From Thermoplasmata archaeon (GTDB lineage: Archaea > Thermoplasmatota > Thermoplasmata > Lutacidiplasmatales > UBA184): a stretch of DNA of 11,039 bases. Under the pieces are notes generated by a model. It was not told the DNA's origin and searched no databases. It worked only from the letters and a program-made list of their open reading frames with translations. Of this stretch, positions 1 through 6,360 are shown in pieces (position 1 is the stretch's first letter; each line of letters starts with the position of its first letter). The stretch covers positions 1 through 11,039 of the forward strand of contig JASHVP010000143.1 of assembly GCA_030044475.1 (NCBI GenBank), written 5' to 3'. Both the position numbers and the translations under genes were made by a program.

Positions 1-945
1 TACTTCGAGGAGAAGCAGGTCTACCGGATCGACCACTACCTCGGCAAGGAGACCGTGCAGAACCTGCTCGTCTTCCGGTTCGCGAACATGTTCATCGAGT
101 CGCTCTGGTCGCGGGAGCGGATCGACCACGTGACGATCACGGTGGCGGAGTCGCTCGGGGTCGAGCAGCGCGCGCAGTACTACGAGACCTCGGGCGCGCT
201 GCGGGACATGGTCCAGAACCACGTGACCCAGATCCTCACGCTCGTCGCGATGGAGCCCCCCGGGACCCGCGACGAGGACTCGATCCGCAACGAGAAGGTG
301 AAGGTGCTCCAGAGCATCGTCCGTCTGACCCCGCGCGACGTCGTCCGGGGCCAGTACACCACGGGAACGGTGGACGGGAAGCCCGTCCCCGCCTACCGCG
401 AAGAGCCCGGGGTCGGCCCGAACTCCGGGACCGAGACGTTCGTGGCGATCCGGCTCAAGATCGCCAACTGGCGCTGGCAGGACGTGCCGTTCTTCGTGCG
501 GACCGGGAAGCGGATGCCGACGAAGACGACCGGGGTGACGCTCACGTTCAAGGCGCCTCCCGTGACGTTCTTCCAGACGGCTTCGGAGTACAACTCGAAC
601 CCCGACCGCGTCTCGATCCTGATCCAACCGGACGAGGGGTTCGAGCTCGCCTTCGAGGTGAAGGTCCCGGGACGGGAGATGCGGGTGCAGACGCACCGGA
701 TGAAGTTCCATTACGCGGACGTCTTCGGGCCGCTGCCCGACGGGTATGAGACGCTCGTCGACGACGTGATCCTGGGCGACCCGACGCTGTTCGTCCGCGC
801 CGACGAGGTCGAAGCGTCGTGGCGCCTCTACGACGGCCTCGTCCGCGACCCGCCGCCCCTCACGTTCTACCCGGCCGGCTCCTGGGGGCCCGAGGAGGCC
901 CAGACACTCGTGCAGGAGTGGGGGCAGCGGTGGTACTACGGGTAG
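1..945 (+). CDS. zwf: Glucose-6-phosphate 1-dehydrogenase, C-terminal part (5' end outside window)
   Basis: This enzyme oxidises glucose 6-phosphate to 6-phosphogluconolactone with NADP or NAD, the first step of the oxidative pentose phosphate pathway, in the cytosol. The reading frame is open from base 1 and codes 314 residues. The family is usually about 480-510 residues, so the N-terminal dinucleotide-binding domain is off the left edge. Seen directly: the substrate-binding signature RIDHYLGKE at visible residues 9-17; the MVQNH segment at 70-74, whose His is the catalytic base in the family; FFVRTGKRM at 164-172; and the C-terminal GSWGPEEA segment typical of the family end. The GTG at 55 lies after the RIDHYLGKE motif and is not the start. 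The gene ends in TAG and overlaps pgl by 16 bp, so the two are probably co-transcribed. Family assignment is very secure; NADP versus NAD preference cannot be judged because the Rossmann region is missing. Confidence 0.97.
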   Translation, partial: YFEEKQVYRIDHYLGKETVQNLLVFRFANMFIESLWSRERIDHVTITVAESLGVEQRAQYYETSGALRDMVQNHVTQILTLVAMEPPGTRDEDSIRNEKVKVLQSIVRLTPRDVVRGQYTTGTVDGKPVPAYREEPGVGPNSGTETFVAIRLKIANWRWQDVPFFVRTGKRMPTKTTGVTLTFKAPPVTFFQTASEYNSNPDRVSILIQPDEGFELAFEVKVPGREMRVQTHRMKFHYADVFGPLPDGYETLVDDVILGDPTLFVRADEVEASWRLYDGLVRDPPPLTFYPAGSWGPEEAQTLVQEWGQRWYYG

Positions 946-1706
946 AGCGCCGCGTCCACGTCGCGCCCACCCTCCCGGCGGCGTCCGATCTCCTCGCGCG
1001 CCGGCTCGTCGCGTACGCACGGTCGATCGTCGCCGAGCGGGACCGGTTCCGCCTCGTGATCTCCGGGGGATCGACCCCGCTCGGTCTGTTCCGCCGGCTG
1101 GCCGGCCCCTACCGTCGCCGGATGCCCTGGACCCGCACGGAGCTGTTCTTCGCCGACGAGCGGTGCGTCGCGCCGACCCGCCCGGAGAGCAACTTCGGGT
1201 CCGCGCGCCAAGCGTTCCTCGCTCGCGTCCCGATCCCTCGCGCCCGGGTGCACCGCATCCGGGGGGAACTTCGCCCCCTGCCGGAGGCGGCCCGACGCTA
1301 TGAAGCCGTGATCCGGCGGTCGCGCGGCGTCCGCGCGGGGGACGGGCCCCTGTTCGACGCGGTGCTGCTCGGCATCGGCCCGGACGGGCACACCGCCTCG
1401 CTGTTTCCGGGCCAACCGTCGCTGCGGGCCCGACGGGCCGCGGTCGTGGCGGTCCCGCGGGCGGGGCAGCCCCCGCACGTGCCCCGGATCTCGCTCACCC
1501 TCCCGGCCCTCTCGAGCGCCGGCGCCGTCTGGTTCCTCGTGGCCGGGGACGACAAGCGCGCCGCGTTGGCCCGTGTGTTCGGCCCGCCGGGGAGGTCCCG
1601 GTCGGCGCTCCCGGCGGCGCTCGTCCGGCCCTCGACGCCGACCGAGTGGTTCGTCGACGCCGCCGCGGCGCGGGGAATCCCGGTGCGGGCGCGGTCAGCC
1701 GGCTGA
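930..1706 (+). CDS. pgl: 6-phosphogluconolactonase
   Basis: It hydrolyses 6-phosphogluconolactone to 6-phosphogluconate, the step after G6PD. With GTG at 930 the product is 258 residues, normal for the DevB/SOL type. Motifs: VISGGSTP (43-50, phosphate binding), ELFFADER (71-78), PESNFG (85-90), LLGIGPDGHTASLFP (146-160, His154 in the catalytic loop), RISLT (186-190) and AGDDKR (205-210). The open frame continues upstream to 819, but that part lies inside zwf and reads as low-complexity Arg/Pro. GTG 930 is the last canonical start before the conserved core. A GGAG at 915-918 and a G-run at 920-924 lie just before it; GTG 918 is an alternative. It overlaps zwf by 16 bp (translational coupling likely), and its 3' end overlaps the convergent ROK kinase by 12 bp. 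Confidence 0.94.
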   Translation: MVLRVERRVHVAPTLPAASDLLARRLVAYARSIVAERDRFRLVISGGSTPLGLFRRLAGPYRRRMPWTRTELFFADERCVAPTRPESNFGSARQAFLARVPIPRARVHRIRGELRPLPEAARRYEAVIRRSRGVRAGDGPLFDAVLLGIGPDGHTASLFPGQPSLRARRAAVVAVPRAGQPPHVPRISLTLPALSSAGAVWFLVAGDDKRAALARVFGPPGRSRSALPAALVRPSTPTEWFVDAAAARGIPVRARSAG

Positions 1707-2420
1707 ACGGCGGGTCGGACGGACGTCGAGCGAGCCGTCGTCCCGGGTCTCCCAGACGCGGGTCCCCCCGACGACGGCGGCCCGGCCGTCGCCGCGCTCG
1801 CAGCGCGGCGGGAGACGGCGCAGCTTCCGCGCGTTCCCCCCGCCGAGCACGATGTAGTCCGGCTCGAGGGCCCGAGCGAGGAGCCCGACCACGGCGAAGA
1901 CCTCCTTCTCCCACTTCTTCCGCCCCAGCCGCTCGAGCGCGGCCTCGCCGACGTACTCCTCGTACTCCCGTTCCTTCTTGTACGGCAGGTGGGCCAGCTC
2001 CATCGGAAGGAGCCGCCCCTCGACGATCATCGCGCTCCCGAGCCCCGTGCCGAGCCCGAGGAACAGCATCGAACCGCCCCGGTAGTCGCCGACGGCCTGG
2101 AGCACGGCGTCGTTGACGATCCGGGTCGGCCGGCGGAACCGGCGCTCGAAGTCGAACCCGATCCAGCCGGGCGCGAGGTGCGCCGGCTCTCGCGCGACGC
2201 GCCCCCGGACGACGAGGCCCGGGTACCCGACGGTCACGGCCTCGAACCGCTCGCCCCGGACCGTCGCGAGGACCCGTCGCATCATCCGGCCCGGCGTCAT
2301 CCTCGGACCGGTCGGGATCTTGACCGGGATCCGCTGCCCCGAGAACGCGACTTTGACGTGGCTCCCGCCGACGTCGAGTACGAGCACCCGACGGCCGTGC
2401 GGGGAGGAGGGACGGACCAC
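1695..2420 (-). CDS. ppgK: ROK-family sugar kinase, probable polyphosphate/ATP glucokinase
   Basis: It is predicted to phosphorylate glucose to glucose 6-phosphate, the substrate of the neighbouring zwf. The product is 241 residues. Seen: the phosphate-binding motif VLDVGGSHVK (14-23), VGYPGLV (64-70), catalytic Asp in IVNDA (101-105), the glycine-rich LGLGTGLGSA (121-130), ELAHLPYKK (141-149) and VLGGGNARKLRRLPP (191-205). The CxCGxxGC zinc motif of ATP-dependent ROK kinases and repressors is absent. That absence, the short length and the ELAHLPYKKExxYEEYVG stretch resemble proteins annotated as polyphosphate glucokinase, but phosphate-donor use is inferred, not shown. GTG 2420 was chosen because an ATTAAG box lies 26 nt upstream and no Shine-Dalgarno is visible, which fits a leaderless mRNA; GTG at codon 12 is an alternative. 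It converges on pgl with a 12-bp overlap, so the pathway genes face each other and are not co-transcribed. Confidence 0.85.
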   Translation of the reverse strand: MVRPSSPHGRRVLVLDVGGSHVKVAFSGQRIPVKIPTGPRMTPGRMMRRVLATVRGERFEAVTVGYPGLVVRGRVAREPAHLAPGWIGFDFERRFRRPTRIVNDAVLQAVGDYRGGSMLFLGLGTGLGSAMIVEGRLLPMELAHLPYKKEREYEEYVGEAALERLGRKKWEKEVFAVVGLLARALEPDYIVLGGGNARKLRRLPPRCERGDGRAAVVGGTRVWETRDDGSLDVRPTRRSAG

Positions 2421-2426
2421 GACCGC

Positions 2427-3344
2427 GTGACCCGCCCCCGCCGATTAAGCCTCCGTCGGGGGCGGTGCGCCCGCGACGGCGGCTCCCGGTCGACCCGGCA
2501 ACCCCTTCTCCCCGCTCCCGTCGGGTGCCTCACGAACCTGTCCCTGCTCCGACGCGACGGACGGAGGGTCTTCGGCTCCGACCCCCGAGGATACCTGCGC
2601 TTTCGCGTTCCCTATCCCCGGCGCGTCTTCGAGATCCTTCGGATCCGGTGCGGGCTTCGCCCCGGAACGAGGGTCTTCGAGGTCGGCCCCGGCCCCGGGC
2701 TCGCGAGTCGCGAGCTCCTCCGGCACGGGGCGGATCCGCTCGACGTCGTCGAACCCGACCCGCGCCTCGCGCGCTACCTCCGGGCGACCCTCCGTCCGAC
2801 GTCCCGGGTTCACGTGGTGGGCGCCCCTTTCGAAGACGCCGACCTCGCCGAAGGCACGTACGACCTCGGCGTGGCGGCGACGTCGTTCCACTGGGTCCAC
2901 GCTCGCGTGGGGCTCCCGAAGGTCGCCCGACTCTTGCGGCCCGGCGGCTGGTGGGTGATGTGGTGGAATCGGTACGGGGACCCCGACCGCCGGGGCCAGT
3001 TCTTCCAAGCGGTCCTGCCGGTCTACTCGACCCGCGCCACGGCGCGGGCTCGTTGGGTCCGGCAGGGGGCCCCCGGGGAGCGGCGGGAGACGTCCCGCCG
3101 TCTCGCGCGGCTCGCGAGCAGCGGGAGGTTCGACCGGATCGAGTACGAACTGCTCCGCTGGCCGGTGACCCTGACGGCGCGCGAGGTCCGCGGTCTCTGG
3201 TCGACCTTCGGCGAAGTCGCGAACCTGCCGCTCCGCGAGCGGTCGAGGTTCCTCGACCGCATCGAGGGGATCGCGCGCGACGAGTTCGGGGGGACCGTCC
3301 GGATCGACATGCGCACTCCGATCTACACGGCCCGTCGGGTCTGA
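2427..3344 (+). CDS. Class I SAM-dependent methyltransferase (start uncertain)
   Basis: It is predicted to transfer a methyl group from S-adenosylmethionine; the substrate is unknown. From GTG 2427 the product is 305 residues. Rossmann-fold motifs: VFEVGPGPG (motif I, 83-91), acidic loop DVVEPDP (106-112), GTYDLGVAATSFHWV (143-157, post-motif with the FHW signature of UbiE/Methyltransf_11-like enzymes) and VARLLRPGGWWVMWW (166-180). The C-terminal 120 residues are probably the substrate-recognition part. The start is problematic. GTG 2427 is the nearest in-frame canonical start, but it lies upstream of the only plausible promoter box (2444-2449), and the first 38 residues look like non-coding Arg/Pro. 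No ATG/GTG/TTG follows in frame before the conserved core. CTG 2538, 10 nt after a GGGTG, would give a 268-residue protein that fits the family better. It is divergent from the ROK kinase with 6 bp between annotated starts. Confidence 0.82.
   Translation: MTRPRRLSLRRGRCARDGGSRSTRQPLLPAPVGCLTNLSLLRRDGRRVFGSDPRGYLRFRVPYPRRVFEILRIRCGLRPGTRVFEVGPGPGLASRELLRHGADPLDVVEPDPRLARYLRATLRPTSRVHVVGAPFEDADLAEGTYDLGVAATSFHWVHARVGLPKVARLLRPGGWWVMWWNRYGDPDRRGQFFQAVLPVYSTRATARARWVRQGAPGERRETSRRLARLASSGRFDRIEYELLRWPVTLTAREVRGLWSTFGEVANLPLRERSRFLDRIEGIARDEFGGTVRIDMRTPIYTARRV
2444..2449. promoter_or_regulatory. TATA-like box ATTAAG shared by divergent genes
   Basis: ATTAAG is an isolated AT-rich patch in GC-rich surroundings, centred 26 nt upstream of the GTG of the - strand ROK kinase, the standard archaeal TATA-to-start distance for a leaderless message. 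Its TTAA core is self-complementary. It is also the only AT-rich box that could serve the + strand methyltransferase, giving an expected + strand start near 2470-2475. Assignment rests on position and composition only. Confidence 0.5.
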
Positions 3345-3364
3345 CCGCGTCGGCCGACTCCCGC

Positions 3365-3417
3365 GCGGTCCGCTCCCGCGAGGACGGGGTCGGCCCGGAG
3401 AGGGCCGACCGGACCGC
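3365..3417. terminator. Nested inverted repeat between convergent genes
   Basis: The 79-bp gap between the convergent methyltransferase and ABC permease genes holds two nested perfect inverted repeats. The inner stem is GGTCGGCCC (3388-3396) with GGGCCGACC (3402-3410), 9 bp around the 5-nt loop GGAGA. The outer stem is GCGGTCC (3365-3371) with GGACCGC (3411-3417), 7 bp. The position suits a bidirectional 3'-end hairpin. There is no T-run on either side, so it is neither a classical intrinsic terminator nor a poly-T archaeal terminator. Confidence 0.55.
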
Positions 3418-3423
3418 CCCCGG

Positions 3424-4227
3424 TCAGATCTGCCGCCCCTCCTCGATCGAACGGGCCCGGATCCGACGGAGGAGGAGGAGAGTCGTCGCGACCAGTAGGC
3501 ACGTCCAGGCCAGGAGGCCGACGAGGAGGAACGGCCAGGCGAGCGCGACCGAGGAGGTCCCGAGCTCGACCGTCGGCGTCGTGCCCGAGTACCCCTGATA
3601 GAGGAGCGACGTCAGGTCGTTGAACGGCGAGCCGTAGATCACCCACCGCGGGAGCGCGACATCGGTCTGCGCGTTGCCGAGCACGAACGAGAGCAACAGG
3701 GGAACGTACCCCACGAAGTTCGAGCTCCGGAGGCCGAGATAGTCGATCGCGACCAGCGCGAGGGTGGCGGCGAGCGCCAGGAAGAAGACGCCCCCGAGCA
3801 TCGAGACGCCCACCAGCCCCAGGGCGTCGGCGGGAACGATCGCCGCGGAGAACCGGGCTCCGAAGATCCCCGCCGTCGCGCCGAGGAGGACGACGTTGAG
3901 GACGAGGCCCAGGACGGCCGAGCCGCCGACGATCGAGGCGAGGTAGCCCTTCGGCGTGAGCCGGCTCCAGCGGAACGCGTACGCGAGCGACGCCGAGCCG
4001 TACGCGAACGATCCGGCGATCGCCGCGGCGAGGAGGCTGAGGGCGATCAGGACGATGACCGCGTACCACGCGGACGTGTACGCGGTGACGGCCGAGTGCG
4101 AGGAGCCGACGCCCGACGACTGGAGGAACGCGCCGATCGCCAGCCAGAAGACCATGAAGGCGACGGCCCAGAACCAGAGCGAGGCGTTCGTGAGCATCGC
4201 CTTCGCGTACGACCGCCAGAGGTTCAT
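3424..4227 (-). CDS. ABC-2-type transporter permease subunit
   Basis: This is the membrane subunit of a predicted ABC exporter whose ATPase is encoded immediately upstream. The 267 residues contain about six hydrophobic segments (roughly 17-36, 53-73, 97-121, 133-162, 170-184, 227-254), with Arg-rich ends (RWSR near 86-89, LLRRIRAR at 252-259) likely to be cytosolic. Size and topology fit ABC-2 permeases; no substrate-binding protein is nearby, so export is likelier than import. The ATG start overlaps the ATPase stop as ATGA (4 bp) and is preceded by a good GGAGG seven nucleotides away, so it is translated from the operon mRNA. The cargo (drug, lipid, peptide) cannot be told. It is the last gene of the - strand operon. 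Confidence 0.85.
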   Translation of the reverse strand: MNLWRSYAKAMLTNASLWFWAVAFMVFWLAIGAFLQSSGVGSSHSAVTAYTSAWYAVIVLIALSLLAAAIAGSFAYGSASLAYAFRWSRLTPKGYLASIVGGSAVLGLVLNVVLLGATAGIFGARFSAAIVPADALGLVGVSMLGGVFFLALAATLALVAIDYLGLRSSNFVGYVPLLLSFVLGNAQTDVALPRWVIYGSPFNDLTSLLYQGYSGTTPTVELGTSSVALAWPFLLVGLLAWTCLLVATTLLLLRRIRARSIEEGRQI

Positions 4228-5009
4228 GCCAAGGCCTCCACGAGCGCGTTGACGCTCGTCGCAGACTTCACCGGGCGATCCCCTCCGTCGCGAGTCACGG
4301 AGAACGTACCGAGCGAGGTCTCCAGAACCGCCAGGGCCCCGGCCGGCGCCCCTCGGCTCAAATAGAGACGGTCGAGCTCCGAAACCTCGAACGGTCCGAG
4401 CAATCGCCCCTCGAACATCAGCGCCAGCTGCCAGTCCGCGAACGAGGCGAGGAGGTCCAGCTCGTGGGTGTTCAACAGCACGTCCCCCGGGAAGTCCTGC
4501 AACAGCCGGACGAGCCGCCGACGACGCGAGAAGTCCACATTGTCGAACGGCTCGTCGAGGAGGACGAGAGCGGGACGGAAGCAGACGGCGAACAGGTCCC
4601 CCACCAGCTTCTGCTGCCCCGTCGACAGCTCGTGGAATCGACGGTCTCCGACCTCGGCCAGCTCGAATTCGTCGAGACGGCGGTCCATCTCCCCCGGGTC
4701 GCCGCCCTTGAGCGCCGCCATGACGCGGACGAGGTCTCGGATCGGGAGCGCCAACAGCCGGTAGACCTCGGGCAGGTTCGTGGAGAGCCCGACCTCCCCC
4801 CGGATCCGGCCCACGTCGCGGCCCGCGAGGGTGATCGACCCGGCGGCCAGGGGCACCAGCCCGAGGATCGCCCGAATCAGAGTGGTCTTGCCGCTGCCGT
4901 TCGACCCCACCACGGCCATCTTCGCGCGGTCGAGCCGAAGGTCCACCCCGCGCAGCGCCGGCCGGGTCGAGCGCGGGTATCGGACCTCGAGGCCGCGGAC
5001 TTCGAGCAC
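4224..5009 (-). CDS. ABC transporter ATP-binding protein
   Basis: This is the cytosolic motor subunit that couples ATP hydrolysis to transport with the overlapping permease. Length 261 residues. Motifs: Walker A GSNGSGKTT (35-43), a variant ABC signature LSTGQQ (128-133), Walker B ALVLLDEP (147-154) with catalytic Glu153, D-loop NVDF (157-160) and switch His182 in NTHE. The usual Q-loop glutamine seems to be Asn78 (GLSTNLPEVY), a mild departure from the consensus. All catalytic residues are otherwise present. The roughly 65 residues after the H-loop form a short accessory tail. GTG 5009 was chosen because MLEVRGLEVRYP is a typical ABC start. No Shine-Dalgarno precedes it; instead a palindrome and a TATA-like TAGATGG lie 12-29 nt upstream, so it may have its own leaderless promoter besides operon read-through. 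The gap to the winged-helix gene is 26 bp. Confidence 0.93.
   Translation of the reverse strand: MLEVRGLEVRYPRSTRPALRGVDLRLDRAKMAVVGSNGSGKTTLIRAILGLVPLAAGSITLAGRDVGRIRGEVGLSTNLPEVYRLLALPIRDLVRVMAALKGGDPGEMDRRLDEFELAEVGDRRFHELSTGQQKLVGDLFAVCFRPALVLLDEPFDNVDFSRRRRLVRLLQDFPGDVLLNTHELDLLASFADWQLALMFEGRLLGPFEVSELDRLYLSRGAPAGALAVLETSLGTFSVTRDGGDRPVKSATSVNALVEALA
4235..4239 (-). promoter_or_regulatory. Shine-Dalgarno GGAGG of the ABC permease
   Basis: On the - strand GGAGG is followed by 7 nt and the permease ATG. It lies inside the ATPase coding region and fixes the permease start. It contrasts with the Shine-Dalgarno-free starts of promoter-proximal genes in this window. Confidence 0.75.
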
Positions 5010-5016
5010 GCGGGGG

Positions 5017-5038
5017 GATGGGTCCAGTGGACCATCTA
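5017..5038 (-). promoter_or_regulatory. Palindromic operator candidate and TATA-like box before the ABC ATPase
   Basis: In the gap between the winged-helix gene and the ATPase gene is the perfect 13-bp palindrome GGTCCAGTGGACC (5021-5033; 6-bp arms, one central base), extended by 3 bp past a bulge at 5020. On the - strand a TAGATGG centred about 26 nt from the ATPase GTG overlaps its upstream arm. A palindrome between TATA box and start is where archaeal repressors commonly act. It shares CACTGGACC with the site at 6179-6187. Function is inferred. Confidence 0.5.
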
Positions 5039-5422
5039 CCCCTGCGAAAGTTCAGCCGCTGGACCGGACCCCGAGGCGGCCCGGCCGGCGGGGGCTCCGA
5101 GCCGTCCGAGGGCCCGCGCCAGGTCCTCGTACACCGCGAGACCCTTCGCCGTGATCTCGACCCGGACGCGCGGGCCGCCGAGGGTGAAGACCATCCGGCT
5201 TTCGACGTACCCGGCGGCGACGAGCTGGTCGAGGTGGTGGCTGAGGCTCCCCTTCGACGTGCTCGTCAGCTCGAGGAGCTCCGAGAAGCTGAGGCGACGG
5301 TTGATGCCGAGCGAGATCAGGATGAGCAGCCGGACGGAGTGGCGGAGCGACTCCTGCAGGAGAAAGTCGCCGATCGCGCGGAGCCCGGGAGCTCCCGTCC
5401 CCGGCGGCTCACCCCCCGACAT
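5036..5422 (-). CDS. Winged helix-turn-helix transcriptional regulator (HTH_27/MarR-ArsR-like)
   Basis: It is a predicted DNA-binding regulator, probably of its own operon. The 128 residues show LLILISLGINRRLSFSELL (32-50), recognition-helix segment SKGSLSHHLDQLVAAGYV (56-73), then a beta wing MVFTLGGPRVRVEITAKG (77-94) and a last helix AVYEDLARAL. The order FSELLE, STSKGSLSHHLDQL, GYVE is typical of the archaeal and bacterial winged-helix family related to PF13601. The C-terminal 25 residues are Ala/Gly/Pro-rich and probably disordered. No ligand-binding domain or cysteine sensor is seen. ATG 5422 has a GAGGAG about 9 nt upstream and overlaps the preceding membrane-protein gene by 14 bp, indicating co-translation. 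Location between a membrane protein and an ABC pair suggests it senses a compound that the exporter handles. Confidence 0.9.
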   Translation of the reverse strand: MSGGEPPGTGAPGLRAIGDFLLQESLRHSVRLLILISLGINRRLSFSELLELTSTSKGSLSHHLDQLVAAGYVESRMVFTLGGPRVRVEITAKGLAVYEDLARALGRLGAPAGRAASGSGPAAELSQG

Positions 5423-6128
5423 CGGGCGCCATCTCCTCGGGCGCGTGATACAACGCGTAGACCCCGGCGGCCGCCCATCCGACGGTCGCGATCAGCCACA
5501 GCACGGAGTAGAGGACCTGGTCGTTCGTCAGCACGAGCGCGACGGCCGAGCTCACCACGCTCGTGGAGTAGCTGCCGATCGCGAGCGTGGCTTCGGGCGG
5601 CGGAGGATGGAACCACGACCGGACCTGGACGAGAACCCACAGGACGACACCGCCCAGCGCCGCGTCGAGGACCAGGAGTCCGGCGAAATTGCTGAAGTAG
5701 CTGACCGCGGAGACCAGGGCGGTGATCCCGAGGCCGATCCACAGGATCTGGAGGAATCGCTGCCGCGATCGGCGTCGCCCCTCGAGCGCGTCCCGGAGCC
5801 ACTCGGCCCGCGCCGACTGGGTGAACGCCCACGAGGTGCCCCAGATCGCGAGTGCGATGACCCCGACGAGGGCGGCGTAGTAGAGGCCCAGTTCGAGGTC
5901 GGTCGTGGGCGCCAGCGGGCCCGTGAGGATCCCCGGTACGACGAAGAGCCCGATGAGCGCCGCCGACCAGATCAGGTAGTAGACCCCCCACGCTCGTCGG
6001 AGCAGATAGGCCTGGAAGACGAGCGCGCGGCCCGCGAGCCGGCCGAGCTCCTCCGGTCGGACCGGCTCCGGGATCGGGCCGGGCGACGGCGCGCCCCCCG
6101 GGGATTCCTCGCTTTGGTCCGCGCGCAC
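5409..6128 (-). CDS. Six-helix integral membrane protein of unknown function
   Basis: I do not recognise a named family. From GTG 6128 it is 239 residues: a Pro/Glu-rich soluble N-terminus (1-30), an amphipathic stretch ending in LLRRAWG (42-48), then six hydrophobic segments at about 48-68, 80-100, 125-144, 149-170, 183-201 and 204-228, with a basic loop EGRRRSRQR (116-124) likely cytosolic and a short acidic tail. No catalytic motif is visible. The frame stays open upstream to 6575, but that part lies opposite the M29-like gene and has non-coding character; GTG 6128 is the last canonical start before the protein-like sequence and follows a GATATCAA box by about 35 nt. It is the first gene of the operon with the regulator, ATPase and permease, so it may be a sensor, accessory or second membrane subunit of the same transport system. 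Confidence 0.8.
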   Translation of the reverse strand: MRADQSEESPGGAPSPGPIPEPVRPEELGRLAGRALVFQAYLLRRAWGVYYLIWSAALIGLFVVPGILTGPLAPTTDLELGLYYAALVGVIALAIWGTSWAFTQSARAEWLRDALEGRRRSRQRFLQILWIGLGITALVSAVSYFSNFAGLLVLDAALGGVVLWVLVQVRSWFHPPPPEATLAIGSYSTSVVSSAVALVLTNDQVLYSVLWLIATVGWAAAGVYALYHAPEEMAPDVGG

Positions 6129-6159
6129 CCGCGTCTCCGGACGGGGGAGCCGCCAGCGG

Positions 6160-6167
6160 TTGATATC
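6160..6167 (-). promoter_or_regulatory. TATA-like box of the membrane-protein/regulator/ABC operon
   Basis: GATATCAA on the - strand is the clearest AT-rich patch in the 232-bp divergent gap. It is centred about 35 nt from GTG 6128, which would put the transcript start near 6137 with a leader of about 9 nt. Supported by composition and spacing only. Confidence 0.45.
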
Positions 6168-6182
6168 GCCGGGCCAAACACT

Positions 6183-6207
6183 GGACCGGGCCCACGGAAC
6201 CCGGTCC
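6183..6207. promoter_or_regulatory. Perfect inverted repeat upstream of the regulator operon, operator candidate
   Basis: GGACCGGG (6183-6190) and CCCGGTCC (6200-6207) form a perfect 8-bp inverted repeat with a 9-nt spacer, directly upstream of the operon TATA-like box. The left arm lies within CACTGGACC (6179-6187), which recurs in the palindrome at 5021-5033. Likely use as a binding site for the operon's own winged-helix protein is inference; it could equally form an RNA hairpin. Confidence 0.5.
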
Positions 6208-6328
6208 TGACCGGCGATCCTTCGGCGCCCCGGCTCGGGGCGCGCGGCTCCCCGTACGCCGGACGGCCGGCCGGTCCACGTCGGGGCGATGCCGCCGCCC
6301 GACCGGTCGGCTCCTGAGGTCGCAGGGC

Positions 6329-6337
6329 ACAAGTACG
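6329..6337 (+). promoter_or_regulatory. Possible TATA-like element of the M29-like gene
   Basis: ACAAGTACG is centred about 27-28 nt before ATG 6361, the right distance for an archaeal leaderless promoter. A similar CAAGTAG sits about 24 nt before the toroid-protein gene. The element is weak and rests on spacing. Confidence 0.35.
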
Positions 6338-6360
6338 GACCGCTCTTCGTCGGTGCGAGC

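Noticed and set aside
55..57. GTG as start of zwf
   Set aside because: The frame is open to base 1 and the upstream codons encode the substrate-binding RIDHYLGKE motif, so the gene begins outside the window.
1989..2426. N-terminal extension of the methyltransferase frame back to 1989
   Set aside because: It lies antisense to the ROK kinase, which has clear motifs; the extension is acidic/Pro-rich shadow sequence.
4464..6317. A 617-codon open frame on the + strand
   Set aside because: It is opposite the ABC ATPase, regulator and membrane-protein genes, which have clear motifs. Its own translation is charged low-complexity sequence.
6289..6360. Upstream ATG extension of the M29-like protein
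   Set aside because: The 24 extra residues are not family-like, and ATG 6361 has the better spacing to an AT-containing box.
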